DNA of 64,000 bases from Blastomussa wellsi (lineage: Eukaryota; Cnidaria; Anthozoa; Scleractinia; Plerogyridae). Both the position numbers and the translations under genes were made by a program. The notes below the pieces were generated by a model. The model was not told the origin of the DNA and made no database searches. It saw only the letters and a list, made by a program, of their open reading frames with translations. The stretch spans positions 32,753,139-32,817,138 of the forward strand of contig OX393562.1 in assembly GCA_947652115.1 (NCBI GenBank). The letters run 5' to 3'. Shown here one piece after another: positions 9,501-24,500 of the stretch; the first letter of the stretch is position 1, and each line of letters starts with the position of its first letter.

Positions 9501-12500
9501 CAAAAGAACAAAAATCCTTAAAAGGGCAAATCACATCTCAGGGAAACGCTACAAGGGATGGAAGTCAAGGAATTCGACTCGTGAGAGGCTGACAAAAACT
9601 TATCTAGAGCATGGGAAGGTGGTTAGCATGTTGACCCTGGATCAAGTGGTCCTGGTTCAAGGCACTGCGCTGTGTTCTTGGGCAAGACATACTCTTATAG
9701 TGCCTCTTTTCACCCAGGTGTATAAATGGGTACCAGTTAATTTAATGCTGGGGTAACCCTGTGAGCAGAAATACTCCTAGTCGTTTCATGGTAAGGAAAC
9801 TGGGATAAGCTAAGGCTTCATAGGCCACTAGGCTCGTATGCAGACTAGTGGGCGTTGCAATACCCTTTGCTCACCATTTGTTCCATGGGTTGTACAGCTG
9901 ATGGTACACTACTTCCCACAGATGACGAGTAACTTGAAGGCTGAACACCACCACTTGCTCCTGCTGCAGCAGCAGCAGCAGCCGCTGCTGCACTCAGTAG
10001 GCTTCCAGCTACAACAGGCGACATCCCAGGTGGGAGACTACCTTCAGCATGGGTACGTAGAACATGAATAGCATCATCAAGTCTTTCCTCCATTCTGCTT
10101 TGCTGTATTGACAACACAGTAATAGAACAATTTGTGGTTAGGACATTTTCAAATATTGGAATAAGTAAAAACTGGGGTACATGAATAGATTCAGCATGTC
10201 GAATTCAGTAAAAATGCAAAGTTTCGTAGAAATCTTATTTAAACGTCGATGAAATATAAAAATTCAAAAATTGTTAGTTTTACAAAGGAATATAAGGTGC
10301 ACGGGCACACACAAAAATCATTACATTTCTTAAAGGTTGAATCATAACTTTGCATTATTGCTAAATAAGGTAAGGCGATTTTATCTGTGAACCTGGTTTC
10401 TTATTGAATAATGTTAAAAAATATGATGCTAACTGCAAATTGTGCTATAAGGTTCAATGTTCTGTCTGAGATATGATGAAAGGGGTATAAAGAAAACTGT
10501 ATGAACATTTTACTTTCCAGAACTTAGCGAAAAACATAGCAACAAAACATAGAGAACAAAATATAATTACATTATTTGAATTTCTTACAAGAGAATGTAA
10601 GTGACTCTCATAAGGAGGTGATGTTGGTTGGTTAGCTCTCCCCCAGCTTGCAGATGCAGAATGTCCTGAAGCGCCAGAGCCAGCTGTTAAAGTGGCATAA
10701 AGCAATATAATTGTTATTCATTTGTAACTATCATTATCATCATCTGATGAATCAATGAGTTTGTGACACTTCTTTTCCATCATCATAATCCTTCCTCCAA
10801 TATTATCACTATTTCATTATCAACACTTCAATTTCTACATGTCCCTACCAATCATCGTTTCCCAAAAAACCCTCACCCACCGCACCCCTAGCCCATCTCT
10901 CTGCACTAAAAGGCACAAGAGAAACGTGAGCTTAGCCTGGAGTGGGTTGGGTTTTCCCAGAAACAATGATTGATCTACCTTTTCTATGAGGAAAAAAATG
11001 AACCTAGAAGCATTCTTAACCTCTGCCCAGACAACAATAACTTGACAACAAATTGTGTAGTTCTTTCACTGGACAGATATTTAACCTCACATTATGTTTC
11101 ACAATGTTTTGCGTTGTTGCTCCTGGATATAAATGGTTTACATGCGAGTAGAAGGTTATATCACTGACTCTCTAATAATCTCAAACTACAAAAACACAAC
11201 AAACTCCACCATTTAAAAGTGAAACAAATAAACACACTAAACAACATGACTTGCACCATGCATCATTCACTACCATGTCACCACCTGCTTGCTAATCAAA
11301 TGAACAAAAGCTGTCTGCAGACCTACTAGTCAATAACACATAATGTCATACCTGACAAGGGCCTTTCATTAACACTTGCCAAGGGTGGAGGAGAGGCAAC
11401 TGGTGTTGATGGGTTTGACGAGTATGATCCACCATTGTCTGTGGGGTAAATCTGCAAAATAATTTATTTGTCCTATTAAGGTGACTCCCTACAGTTTTAC
11501 GACCACACACATGCCAAGAAAACGTTAGTAATCTACGCACGCTCAAAGGAAAACATCAGTATTTTTCAATTTTTTATGACGTCACATGAGCACGAAGAGC
11601 AAAACTGACAGTGAATTTTCTCGAGTTTCCTTCAGTGAAATTCCATAAAATTTAGCAGACTGGTAATAAATATTTTACTTTATCCACAGCTCATATTCCA
11701 GGAAAATCTATGAGACCTGTTTTTTCAATTCATGAAAAGACGACAATTTGCAAAAATCAAAAAACCTGCCTGGACAAACCCTACCTTTTTCATGTTTAAA
11801 ATTCGTATGCCGCCAGATTCAATTTACTGTGAAAATTTTGGAAGATTTCACCAAGGAAATTCAAAAAAATCACAAATAAAGTCATATAAACTGTAAAAAA
11901 TGCATTTGTTTGGACATTTATCATTCAAGATTTTAACAGAGATGATAGTAAAACCCTATTTCATCACTGTGTATTACATTTAATACGTTTGAGAGGACTG
12001 GGTGTACAAACAAATGCAAAAACAGCATTTAAAATATAACACTGGCGTGCGTAATGCCATAAATGATTACCCTGTGGAGCCAGTAGTACATTGATCATCC
12101 ATCTGTGGTTATGATTTGTGCATCACATAAAGTGAATTTCAACGTTTTGCCATATATCCCACATGTACAATGATACTCACTGTTACTTTCATTAAACTTA
12201 TGTCTGTTCTTATTTCACTGTCAGTTCATGCATACACATCATTTCACCGCCCTTACTGACTTGGCGGTAACCAGTATTTTTAATTATGATCAAATCTTCC
12301 TCATAAAGCTCCACAGTTAGTGGTAACAACAGCGCTGATTCAGGGTTACAGCATAGTTCATTTTAAAAGCTTGCATCAACAATAAATGTGTTTGGTTATT
12401 CATATTTTTCTTGTATTTTATTGTTGTCATTTTCCCTTTTCTATTTATTTTAGTTCTCATGAACGTGTTCCTAAGGCATGCCCGCCTAGATTAGCTTTTG

Positions 12501-15500
12501 CTAGATGCAGGCATACAAACTTCTGTATTTCTTTAATGAATTGTAACAAAAAAAAAGTGTGTAAATAATAACACTGTGCTTATGATACTAACTGATGCCA
12601 AGGCTTTGCCAAGTGTGTCTCCAGTCTGGGAGCCAGATGTTGGGACCCTAGAGCTGTGAGCACCTACATGGAAAATAAAAAATGCAATAAACAACAAGTA
12701 GTAAATAAATCAACAACAACAAAGGAACAGTAAAATCAGCCACAAGTTTCAGTAGCCATTAGTAGAAACTCAGTCGTGGTCTATTTGAAATCTGTGAATC
12801 TGATTTGTTCTCCAATTGCTTTCTATTTAATTAGCCAGTGAGCTTGAGGTTCGTATTTAACAATTAGATTATGAGCTCGAGATTTCTATGAGGTGATAGT
12901 TGATGAGGCCGAAGGCGAATAATCTCATTGTTTTAGTAAAAATCAAAATAAACGAGCTGTATGTCGGTGAAAAAGTTCTAAATCTTCCTTCGAAACTTCG
13001 CTAAAGCGCAAAGACGTTGCCATTTTGAAGACGACCTTCAACCACTGCACTCTAATGGCTGAAAGTGTGCAGTACCTCAGCCAATCAGATTGCGGCATTT
13101 GCATTAGTATACTAGTCGATTTTTACCAATGGCTGATAGCTGGCAAGGAGTGAAGCACCAAGACAACTATCAAAGTCAACAGAAACCAATAGCAAACCTT
13201 GCAGCACGTGCCCCAGAAGCCTACTACCAGTCGATAGATGGCACCTGTGTGGCCAATCAGATTGTGTGTTTGCCTAATAGGCAGTCAGTTACTGCTACCT
13301 GGTGTTAGTTGAAGCTAAGCCACCTTTTCGGAAATCTGTGAATCTGATTGGACTTGGTTCAGGTTGCACTGTTTTCTATTCACTGATAGAAAACGATTGC
13401 TCACAAGTTTCTCATTGAAGGCATGATTTTTCTGGATGTTTGGCTTAAAGGACATAAAATCAAAGCTTCTGCAATGTAATCCTTTAGATTTTCTACTACT
13501 AGTGGTAATCAAAGATAAGGAGTGCGTTCGACGATTTCGAATCACTTTGCTTCATTTTGATTTGGTTTCCAGAAATTCAAGCTTTCTTTAATACTGAAAT
13601 CAACATTTCAAATATCAGTATGAAAAGCTATTCACAAATAACAAAGTTGCAGTCAGTGTTTCGAAAACTGCAGACTGTGTATAACAAATATCATTTCTTT
13701 GTCGCCCAACAAATGTAAACAAATTATTGCAGCAACGCACATGCAAGCTAAAATGCAAACATAACATTCACAATTACAAAGACTGTAACAGCACCAATCG
13801 AAATGTTCGAAATCTGCTGTTATATATTCGCGCCGGGAGTTGTACAATCTTCGCTACAAGGTTCTTCTTGGATAACAATAAGGCTGATTTGAATAGTGAG
13901 TGTCACAACTCTGTACGCGGACAGAAGTTGAATCTCCAATGAAAAACAGCTGAGTTTTATAATGTGATGTGTTGCTTGGTCGAATTGCAGCATCTGTTTC
14001 CTAGAACACAACTTACCTGAGAACACTCCGAACAGAAAAAGAAGCACAGTCCAGAATTCGACAACAATTCGCAAAAACACAGTCTACAATTCGACAACAA
14101 TCCGCAAAAGCACAGTCAAGAACTCGACAATCCAACAAGATGCGAATCAAGAACGTGAAACTCGACCCCGCTGGAAACGAAAGCACAGCTACGAAGCACA
14201 TGGTCGACGGAAATGACGTCATTCGCCCCTAGCCAAATTGGTGTGATACATGAATACATACACAGTCCAAAAATCTCGCTTTCGACAGCATCATGAAAGC
14301 GTTCTTTATCGAACGCAAAAACAATATACCACTCATGTTTTCCATGAGTGATAGTCAACATGGCTGTGCCTTGTTGACTATCCATTCTTAGTAGAAATTC
14401 AGCTGTGTTCTATTAGAAGCCCTTGAATCTGATTAGTTTTCTGACTATTTTCTATTTGCCAATAGAAAATGATCTTTTGCATGTCGCTCTTTGAAGGCAA
14501 GATTTTCCTTTTTTTCAGTTAAAAATACATAAAAGCAGGTTTTGGAATGCAATCCTTCAGAGTTTCTACAAATACAATTATACTACTTGCCATTGATTTG
14601 ATAATCAACTCGACTGCGCCTCGGTGACTATTCGCTCATAGAACACCTAGACTTGTAGTCTAATTGTTAAATAGAAAACTAAAGATTGTAGCTTAATTGT
14701 TAAATAGAACATGATTGCTCATGTGGCTCTTTCAAGGGATTCTGAAAAATCTCTAGCTCACAGTGCCATTGCTAAATAGAACAACCTCCAACAATAAAAT
14801 AATGAACTTTATATTGCTAAGATAATTATACAAATAAAGCCAAAAGGCAAAGTTCGTACCCATTGGATCACTTCCATTCAGAGGAGGTGAGACAGAAGAA
14901 TGTAGATAGGGAGATGATTGCCCATGGTGCATTCCAGACTGCCTAAATGATGTCATAGGTGGTAACGTTGAAAGTCTATCCATTGGTTCACCGTGCGCCA
15001 GGTGATGGTATCCCTGTGGAAAGAGATGTAATTAAGCTGGTGAGATCACACAGTATCACCAAGGACAAACTAAAACAATACTAAAAGTATCATCCAAACT
15101 GGGTGATTTCTCTAAACAGGACTCTTACCTTTGAAATTCGCAATTTATGATAAGTAAATCAACTGAGGTGGTGCAAATCAAGTGATTTGACTTTTCAATT
15201 AAGATTGGCAGAGGGATGGGGGTAATGAATTCACAACAAGGTGGAGTGCCAATAATCGATAACACCGGATAGATTGACTACACTAGTGATAACAAAAAAC
15301 TAACACTGAGCATGGCCTTTGACATGTAGTGATGTAGCCAAAATATGACTTGAATGGGAATTTTGATCAAGTACAGTAGTGAATTTTTCAAGCCCCTATT
15401 TTCAGGTCATCCACTTCACAATAAACATTTAGGGAAAAAACAGGAATGAACAGGAGTGCCTATTCGCAGGCAAGTACATATGGACAAAGCTTTTACACTA

Positions 15501-18500
15501 AGACCTTACTAAATAAGCATATAATTTAGAAACAACATTACAAGCTGTTATTAGTTGAGGGAAAAGACATGCAGTCATTAATTATTGTTTTATGATTTAG
15601 CAGAAAATCAGCAAGCTTATGGCAGGTTACAAGAGTAAACTCATATTATGCACAAAATAAATCACTTGAGATAAAAGATATGCAACAAGAAAAACAACAT
15701 AAAATCATTATTTCTCTACACTAAATTTCCAAGCTGTAATGTTTGCATGTACAGCCATTTGAGATAATATCTCCAAGGTAATTGGGCATACTTTGCTTAG
15801 AAGAAATTAAAGAAAGATTCTTAAACAACAGTTGGTTACTCTACTCAAGCCGAAATCGCTGGGCTTTCATGTTAAGATGGTATGATTAACTCCCATTGCA
15901 CCCACTACATCAACAATGGATAAAAAATACTCACAGTGATTTCCACCTCAATAAAACAAAATACCACCTTCAGTACAAAAAAGCCCAGAAATCATTTCCT
16001 CTGTTTTGAATATTGCTTAGAACAAACAATGTAGAGCAGAGTTAAGAAGAAGAGACAAGATACAGTGCCCAGCTCACTGCAGAACAGCAATCTAAAACCC
16101 TTAATACCACCAGTACGTTATGCATCTACCCCGCGATTAAAGCTTTTAGCTGACTTAATTCTCAATTAGTTTAGAAGAAGTGATCAGCACTTTGCTGATT
16201 GTACAATGTATGTGCATTTAACACCATAAACTGTGCCCACCCTCGACTGGTGAATAGCTGGACCCTTTGCTAATGCTGAAACAGGAATACCACGAACGTC
16301 GCTCTAAAAACAAACAAATAAACAAAAACCCCTCATCATAAACATAAAAGCAGAAAACACAACTTCCCATCTAGAAAAACATCAAAGCAAAGATGTGACT
16401 GCAAATGATAAACATGTAGGGCTTACCATGCCATCTCTTGGATGCATGCCATAACTGTTGGCATATGACCCTGCTGAACTAGAATAAGACCCTGGACCAA
16501 GCTGTCCACTGTGACCCCATGGGTCAGGTGAACCATGATCTATAATAAACAACACAAAAACATGACAACATAAGCAACCAACAAATCCATGGATTTCTCA
16601 AACTTCCCAATTAATCAAACCAAAAGTTGTTTACTCCCCCCCCCCTCCCACCCCCTTGTTTAGGTCTTACAATCTGTACATGTATAGGAAATGAAGTTTT
16701 AGTCAGAAAGTTGAATGACTCAGTGGAATAAGGGAAATTTATGTTACCAAATTACCAGAGGTAGACACATAACAGTTGGAGAATGTTTTCAAACACTTGG
16801 CCATACATGTTTCTAGAATAAATGTGTGAATAAAGTGAACTAAAAGGTAGATTCAGAGGGCAAGAAACTTTCTTTTCAACTCACTTGTCCAAAGGGAATG
16901 GACAAAAAAATTACTTGTCCAAACCACCAAACTAACTTCTTCAAAGTGCTACTGCGATGAAAAAATGTTGTCGCTGTTCTCTTTCGATTCCAATTTTATA
17001 CTTGGCAAGAATGCACCATGCCAATTATGCGCCTCAATTTTAGAAATAAGTCCATTTTATAAGCAATGATTTCTTGTTTAAACTTCCGCCATTAACAGAG
17101 TCAGCTTCAGTCGAGTTGCATTGAGTTGCAATGTGTGAAACCAGCTGATTAGTATGCAGCACAAGCTTTTAGAAGCAAGTTGCTGTTTTGCATACCAAAT
17201 ATTCTGGTTCACAGTAAAAAATCAAACTGGTCAGCCAATGACGTCATTTTCTCTCTCGATCCAGCTCTCCCAACGCAACTCGACTGAAGCCAACTCTGGT
17301 AATGGCGGACAGTTTAAACAAGAGAAATAAGGTGAAATAATTGGCATGGTGCATTCTTGCCAAATATAAAATCGGAATTGAAAGAGAACAAGAACAACAT
17401 TTTTTCATCACCATAGCACTTCAAGGAAAAAAATTCTTATTAGTTAATAAAATTGCCTTATTACATAAACAGCACTGAAATGCCAGGTGAGATTTCGTGC
17501 GAAAACATTTTGCAGCAAAAGTGAAAAGGTTTGGAAGTTTATTGGTGTTTGTATAATAAATGAATATCACATGGACGCTTGGAGATACAAAATTTCTCTT
17601 CTCGTGTTGAAACATATTTCACTCGTTTGTTGCCCTCACTCTTGAAATATCTTCCAACACTCAAAGAGAAATTTTGTATCCCTGCGCAGCCATGTAATAT
17701 CCTCCATTTCCTTTGGGTTTCTGGTCATTCAACAATGTTATTTTTATGGCAATCATATATGTTTGTCATATATGCACTGGAAAACGGACAAATTGAAGAA
17801 TGAAAGTAATGGATTTTTTAAATAATTAAGTTATAATACGAAACAGACAGAATCAGCTAAAATGTATGTTAATGGTATACATCTGAGAAATATGAAAGAA
17901 GTTGTGTATGGGAAAAGCTTTTAATAATATTGTTACACACATGGAACCATGGCAACATTAAAAATTTGCAATACTTTGGTTTCTTTACTTGATTGATTGT
18001 GCACGCACCTACAGCTTTATATCATATTATGTCAAAACATATTTAATTAGCGAGCCGCAAGTTGTGCAGGTGCCAGAAGGAGATAAAATAGAGACTGCAT
18101 TGGCTCCATACAGCATTTCTGACGCTCTTTGACAGCTCACATCAATGTCACCTTGACACTGACGCCCACTTACGACCGGTCTCAAATTTTTCCAGGAATC
18201 TTTCGAAGCAGTAAACAATGCTTGGAATATGCGAATGTGATGAGTGGTTCCACTCCAAAAAAGCCTGTTTCGAACAGGGCGAACATCAGTCTTACATGTC
18301 GGATTTTTGTCATCTATGTAACTGTTCGTTCAAGACAGTTTATGGAAACATCACCTCAAAAAACAAAGCTGGTGAACAGTCCAAAAGGGCAAAGACATCG
18401 TACAATAGCATGGAAAACATTTTTTATGTCTCTTGTCAAAGGGAAGAAGAAAGGCCGTCTCTAAATTCCTGTCAGAACACCTTATGACAGCATTCCATCA

Positions 18501-21500
18501 AATCTGATTAAAAACAATCTGAAGCAGAAATGACAGCATGCTGCACTGTATTAAAATATGACGTCCGACCTCAATACTGTTTTGTCTGATCAAAATGCTG
18601 ACTTAGTGAGGCGAACGTCCTGTAGCCCTGCCGCATACATGGGGGTAACCCACCTGTCCATACAATCTCTCATTTGGTTGCCCGGTCTTCCAGGTAGGGT
18701 AACCCGCCTAGCTTGGGTCACAATTTGCCATGTAAATGCTTCAAGGTGGGACAACCTGCCTACCTGGGATCGGGTTATGTTACATGTGAACCCACGCCAA
18801 GTGTGAATTACAAGTGATAACAAAAAGCCACAGCACTAAAACACTAGAAGCAAGAGCCATTCATGAAAGTAGAAGGGCATTAATCTTCCGAAAGCATTGT
18901 TCGCTCATTATTATATATTATATGTGCTTAGAGACCAAACAGCCGGACTCGAGAAAGTTTACCCCACCAAACCGGGGTCAGTAAATTGCATGTACATGTG
19001 AGCTATTTTTCTACCCCACCTCACCTCCATGTAAAGTAAAGTAGGTAAAGTCTGTGTCGAGCCTAGTGGCCCATGCCGCCGGAGCTTATCCTGATTTCTT
19101 TAACATGACGCGACTGAGAGTATTTCTACTTCATCACAGGGTTAACCCCAGCAATAAATTTGCCTGTCCCCATTTACACACCTGGGTGGAGAGGCACTGT
19201 GAGAGTAAAGTGTCTTGCCCAAGAACACTACGCAGTGCCCCGGCCAAGGCTCGAACCTGGACTCGCCCGATCCGGAGTCCAGCGCACTAACCATTAGGCC
19301 ACTGCGCCTCCCATGCAAACGGGACCTTAATTAGATCTTTGCAACTTGGTCGTCCATTTGGACAACTGGGATCACATTTTACCTTGTCCACATGGGATAG
19401 TTACCCATTCCAGATGTTTGGAAGACCCAACTTTCCTGCCATGAGATTAAACCAACCTTTCAGAAGGATCATTTTTAATGAATAATTGGTTAACTTAATT
19501 TCTCTTATCATATAGTGTGGATTAAAATTGATATCAGGAAATGAACAAAGTAATATGAAACCCAGCTTGCTTCTAGGGTGACTTACCAGAACATTATGTG
19601 TTGTGCTCAACACTAACTTTTTTGCATACTAGGCAAGCACAAAAATCACTAGCTAGCCCACATGGACAATCCACTAGCCCAAAACAAGGCCATAAAAAAA
19701 TACACAGACAAAACTTAAGTTCCGATTTCCTGATCTCTCAGCACTATTGTTTGAGTTCACACAAGTTCCACAGTAGATTTTTCCTTCAATGAATCGTAGC
19801 CACGGATACGTTTTGTTCAAACCCGGTAGAAAATTTCTTTTCCTAGCAAACACAGTAAATCTGCCTTAGGATCGTCAGAGGTCGGAGGACGTTTCCTCAA
19901 AGATAAGGTTTTAAACAAGCTTGAAATCTTAATTTTTGCAGTGATTTGTTGTGTGAAAAACTCCAAGATGGCAGACCATTGCTGGCTCTTCCCCAGGTCC
20001 CTTTGAGAAACAGAAGCAAGGCCTCTTCCTCTTGCATCTGTTTTGCGAAGCGATAGTATGAAACCCTTACAATATGGACTTTATTGCAAATCTTTTGGTC
20101 TAGATTAATAAAGCTATTAGAAACTTTCTGTAGCTCCCGATAAAGTGTTCTACAAAAACTTCCCAAGTTAGTTGTAGTAAAACATGTTTTTCACCAAATT
20201 AACTAGTCTAGGGGCTGGTCGGAGAGCATTTTCACTAGCCCAGCATGAAGCTTTACTAGTCCTGGGTTAGGTTATAGGTTTCCAGGCCTTTCAGCCATAC
20301 ATCATAGTATAGGGTAATAGTCGCTGATAATAACTCGTAATTTCTTCGTGATCTGAAGTAAACAGCCACTTGTATCACTTGAAATTTGCATCTCTGTGGC
20401 TATCTGATCGGTGAATGAGATTTTTGTTTCTTAGTTTTAGAAGCCTAAGTATACAATAGCTTTCAAAGTATTGAAGTATTAATGCAAATACACATTTAAT
20501 AAAGATTTATGAGTGCCATTTCAGCAAATGTTACATGTGCCGGGGCCTTTTGCATTTGAAGAACGACAAGTATAATTATTTACCATGCACTTAAGGGAGC
20601 TGTATCACGACATTTTGAGTTATTTCTTTGACAACCTAAATTACCTTTAAAACTAGGAAACCTAAAAATAATAGTTTACTAAACTGGAAGAAAAACACCA
20701 AAGGAGTGATACTAAACCGAAAAGGAACAAGGATGGCTGAGGATGGAGAAGATTGAAATGGATTGGAAATGACGATTTTAAAAAAATTAGCCTAGCTAAC
20801 TGTAGCTCCTTTAATCATCTCTGAATCACTTAGCTACCTGTAGCACATGACACGTACGCATGGCGAACCTATTTTTTATTTGAAACCACCCTGGCCACCC
20901 CTCACACATTCTTTAAAATTATTTGGAACCCCACACAATGTCGTATTTTATTTTCTATTTTCTTTTATTTTCACAGAATATTTCCATTCAATTTAATGGT
21001 TAAAGAAGATGCAACAATTTCCAAAAATTTTAACAAAACCAACATTTGCTGTTACAGAAAGAGTATAATATCATTCCAATCACAACTTGAAGCAAAGTTT
21101 CATGATATCAATTCAGTTTATGTGCATCAGGCAGTCTGCTTGGGGAATGGTAATAAATAAAGGACCGTATGAAGTGAAGTTAGACAAAAACACTGGAAGG
21201 AATTCTTGGAATCAGCAACAATAGGTTTATTATCGAAAACAGGAAATTGGGTCAAATGTGGAAGTTAAGATTTCCAGGATTACAAAGAAAGCAAATCTTT
21301 TCCCTAAGTTGAATCACTAACTACATTTCGTAACCGCAAGTTAACAAGTAGATCAATAAGCCCCTTGCATTATAGCAGTAACAGTGGTTAATTTCAATAG
21401 CAGATTACACATGAAATAAGGTAGCTATGAAGTGGTGGTTTATCCGTCCCATCTGGTGCAATGATAATTTATAAGCCAGATGCTAGGGCATAAAAACTAA

Positions 21501-24500
21501 GACAGAAAGGCCTTCTTCATGAAGCTGTATTTTGCTCCCATGAATTAAACAACAATCCTGCAATTAAGCCAGTTTCAGTCTTGAACATCAAACATTAACA
21601 CAGCAGCAATTTAATGACAGAAACCCAGCCAGCAATTTTTCAGGCAGAGAGTTGAAAGGGATAGAAATATCATAAATCTTCTAAATAAATATTTAGGAAA
21701 ATTTCAGGTAAAAGCGAACAGAAAAAACCCACTGTAGCTGGCACAAGGAAAATTGCTGATTCAAAATACATCTTTGGTTGATGACAGAATAATGTTACTT
21801 CAGCTGGAAACCACAAATCAAGTGTTTATGAGCACAAATGCATATAACAGCCTGCATCACATCACACTGCCTGAAATGGCCTGCAATGAAAAAGTCATCA
21901 TGTGTGGATTTAAACCACTGCGGGTCTTTAACAGACTTGTAACAATTAACAGCCAGTTGAGCTTCTTCATCTTAAACACATGTGTCTTTGTGACATGCCT
22001 GTTAAGGAACAATATTTCGTTGCATCCCTGTGCAGTACTTTTTGCTTGTTTGCTGATACAACAAATTTGCAAGTCATGCTGTAAATGCCCTTAGCTGTTG
22101 TACTAAAGTTGTAGAGGCCAGAAACATAATTAACCTCTAAATACGAGGGAATAGCACCATCACAATTTGACTGTTTTATCTTGGTAAATGCTTCATGGTT
22201 ACCTTATCAAGCACAGAGAAACCTCATAGGAATGTCAGGTAAGACTTAGGGCACCACATAAACAAAATACTAATTCCTTAACAGTTTTTATGTCAAAACA
22301 CACTGTACATTTCAACAAGTCCAGAAGTGAAACAGATCATTGATGCACAAGAGAGGGAGAGAGAAACTTACTTTATAGATTGCAGTTTGTAACAAGAGAC
22401 TGGGTTATCCAAAATGGTGGTCAAAGAGCAGCACAAGGCGAGAAGATGTGCTGTGTTACATGTTAAGTGATAATCCCTCTTACCCATGTAGTAAGTATCC
22501 GCATAGATTCCTCCTTTTGGAGAGTAATGGGATTGAGCCAGAGTGTCCCCAGGATGAGGCATCATGTCATCAGCACCAGGCGAATAGACCTACAAAAGAA
22601 TCAACTATGTTTAATTTTAGCATGCCAAAGAATGAAAAGGATGCATATTAGATGCCAAAGCACACAAAAAGATAAACTAAAGATCAAGAGGCAAATAAAG
22701 ACAGCAGCCACTTATAAAAGCACTGGGTTGTCATTTCACTACAAAGCAACCTCTTATATATTTACTCTAATATTTTAAACAATAATTGCAGAGGAAAAGC
22801 ACATGCAAATTGTCTTTTCGCAGGGGGTCACAGTAGAGTAACAGTTGTTTCAAGTTACTCAGCATATGGGATCAAGAAACCCCTTTTAAAAGCTCTTGGA
22901 AGTTCTAAAATCTGCCCAAGGCTTATCTACATCCTGTTATGACTTATTTTGGCTCACAATCTTAGCTGAGAGAAATGACACAGGTAATATTTAAGACCTT
23001 CTGTTTCATCTCTGAGGACACATCTTGAAGTCAAAGTGATGTGACATCCGTGTAAATAAACCCAATATTCAAACAACACTACTCAACAGAAATGCCTCAA
23101 ATGTACTCAGAGATATCAATAATACCTTTCCCCTGGCATGATAGGGAAGTAAGGGCCTTTGGTGAGGATATGGATGTCTCCACATGGAAAAACCTTTTGG
23201 AAAAATGACTGCACTAAACAACAGGCCAAGTATTGTCTGGCTTATTTTATCTGCTTCCCAACAGTGCCTCATGCAGGCAACATTAGGACCATAATCTAAT
23301 TACTGTAAAATGATCCTTGCATCAAAACAATGATCTTGGTTATGCTTTTTACCAATCACAAGCACTCAAGTTCTGATTAGGCTATCATGTGACAAAAGGT
23401 GACAGTGATCCTTGGCAGAGCCATCACTGTTTGCTTGTAATTCTATCTGAGAAGAAGAAACCACAATTTCCACAGTCAGGGAAAGAATTTGGCAGCTTTT
23501 TCCTTCCTATTTTAGCAGATGTTTCACATTTCTAGCTTCACAGCTGTCAATTGACTTGAAAAAATAGGGAATTCTACCAAACCAAAACACTTCAAAACTG
23601 TGCAACTGAGAGAAATTCTGGTTAAGCAAGGGATTATGTATTGTCACTGGCATGTTTTTAATCCATCAGCACTGCAAGGAATGACAATGCCTACACTGTT
23701 TCTTCTTTAGTCTGACAGTCTTAAAAAACATGTTGGCAAATCTTTACATGTCGTTAAAATGTCTTTATAAAATCATTGCATGCAAGCACCACTCTTCAAA
23801 GACCTTGCATTATAAAACCACAGCTTAACTGTTGAGTGAATGGGCTACTGTGTTTCCCTTGCCTCTCCTCCCTTAGTACTGCTTTCTTGCTCGATCACTT
23901 CTCATGTAACATGCTCCCAGTTATTCATTGATAACATTATTTGGTTGGAGACAGTAGCATACCAAGGTCAAATTGTGTATTTTCCTATAACTTGAAATGT
24001 TTTGTCGTTTGTATGGTGAAGAGGATTGCTACTTCAAACATTACAACTATTATTAGTAAAGGTAAGTCTGTTGTAATGTACTATATTAGAGCAGGAAACA
24101 CAGAAGAAAGCCTTGATGTTCCCAAATTTAGACACCATGTTTTCACACATGTCACATGTAGTTTCCTCTACTTCAATTTCATAGCATTAATTTCAATTAA
24201 TGCTGGGATTACAGCAGACTTACAGAAAGAGAGCTGTTGCTTTTGCTTGACTTGTACTTCCTTCCTCTCCCTAGAAAAGGAAAAACATAATATATTCAGC
24301 AGTTAATTGCTTAACTTCCTTGAAAACGCATCTTGAGAAGAAACAAGCTTGGCTTGAGACTAATTCGAACCAACTAACCAGAGACCGGAGAAAAAAGGTT
24401 TTGGTTGCCAGGTTTAGCATTCCTACACTTAGCAGGGGTTTCAAAACAAGGCGGCAACTGCCGGAGTTCCACCGGCTACTTGACTATTATGCCGCTGGCT

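Larger units (their letters stand above)
16540..22483. other. Large E-protein intron (e9 to e10) with repeats
   Basis: I see no exon. The intron holds a foldback element at 16938-17427, a weak PHD-like ORF remnant at 18218-18487, a reverse SINE at 19030-19312, and repeat-like DNA around 19600-20290 with recurring 'actagccc' motifs. The interval 20300-22483 shows nothing recognisable. Confidence 0.5.

Noticed and set aside
9256..9592. Two overlapping plus-strand ORFs with a repeated N-terminus
   Set aside because: They are antisense shadows of exon e17 and its 79-bp duplication.
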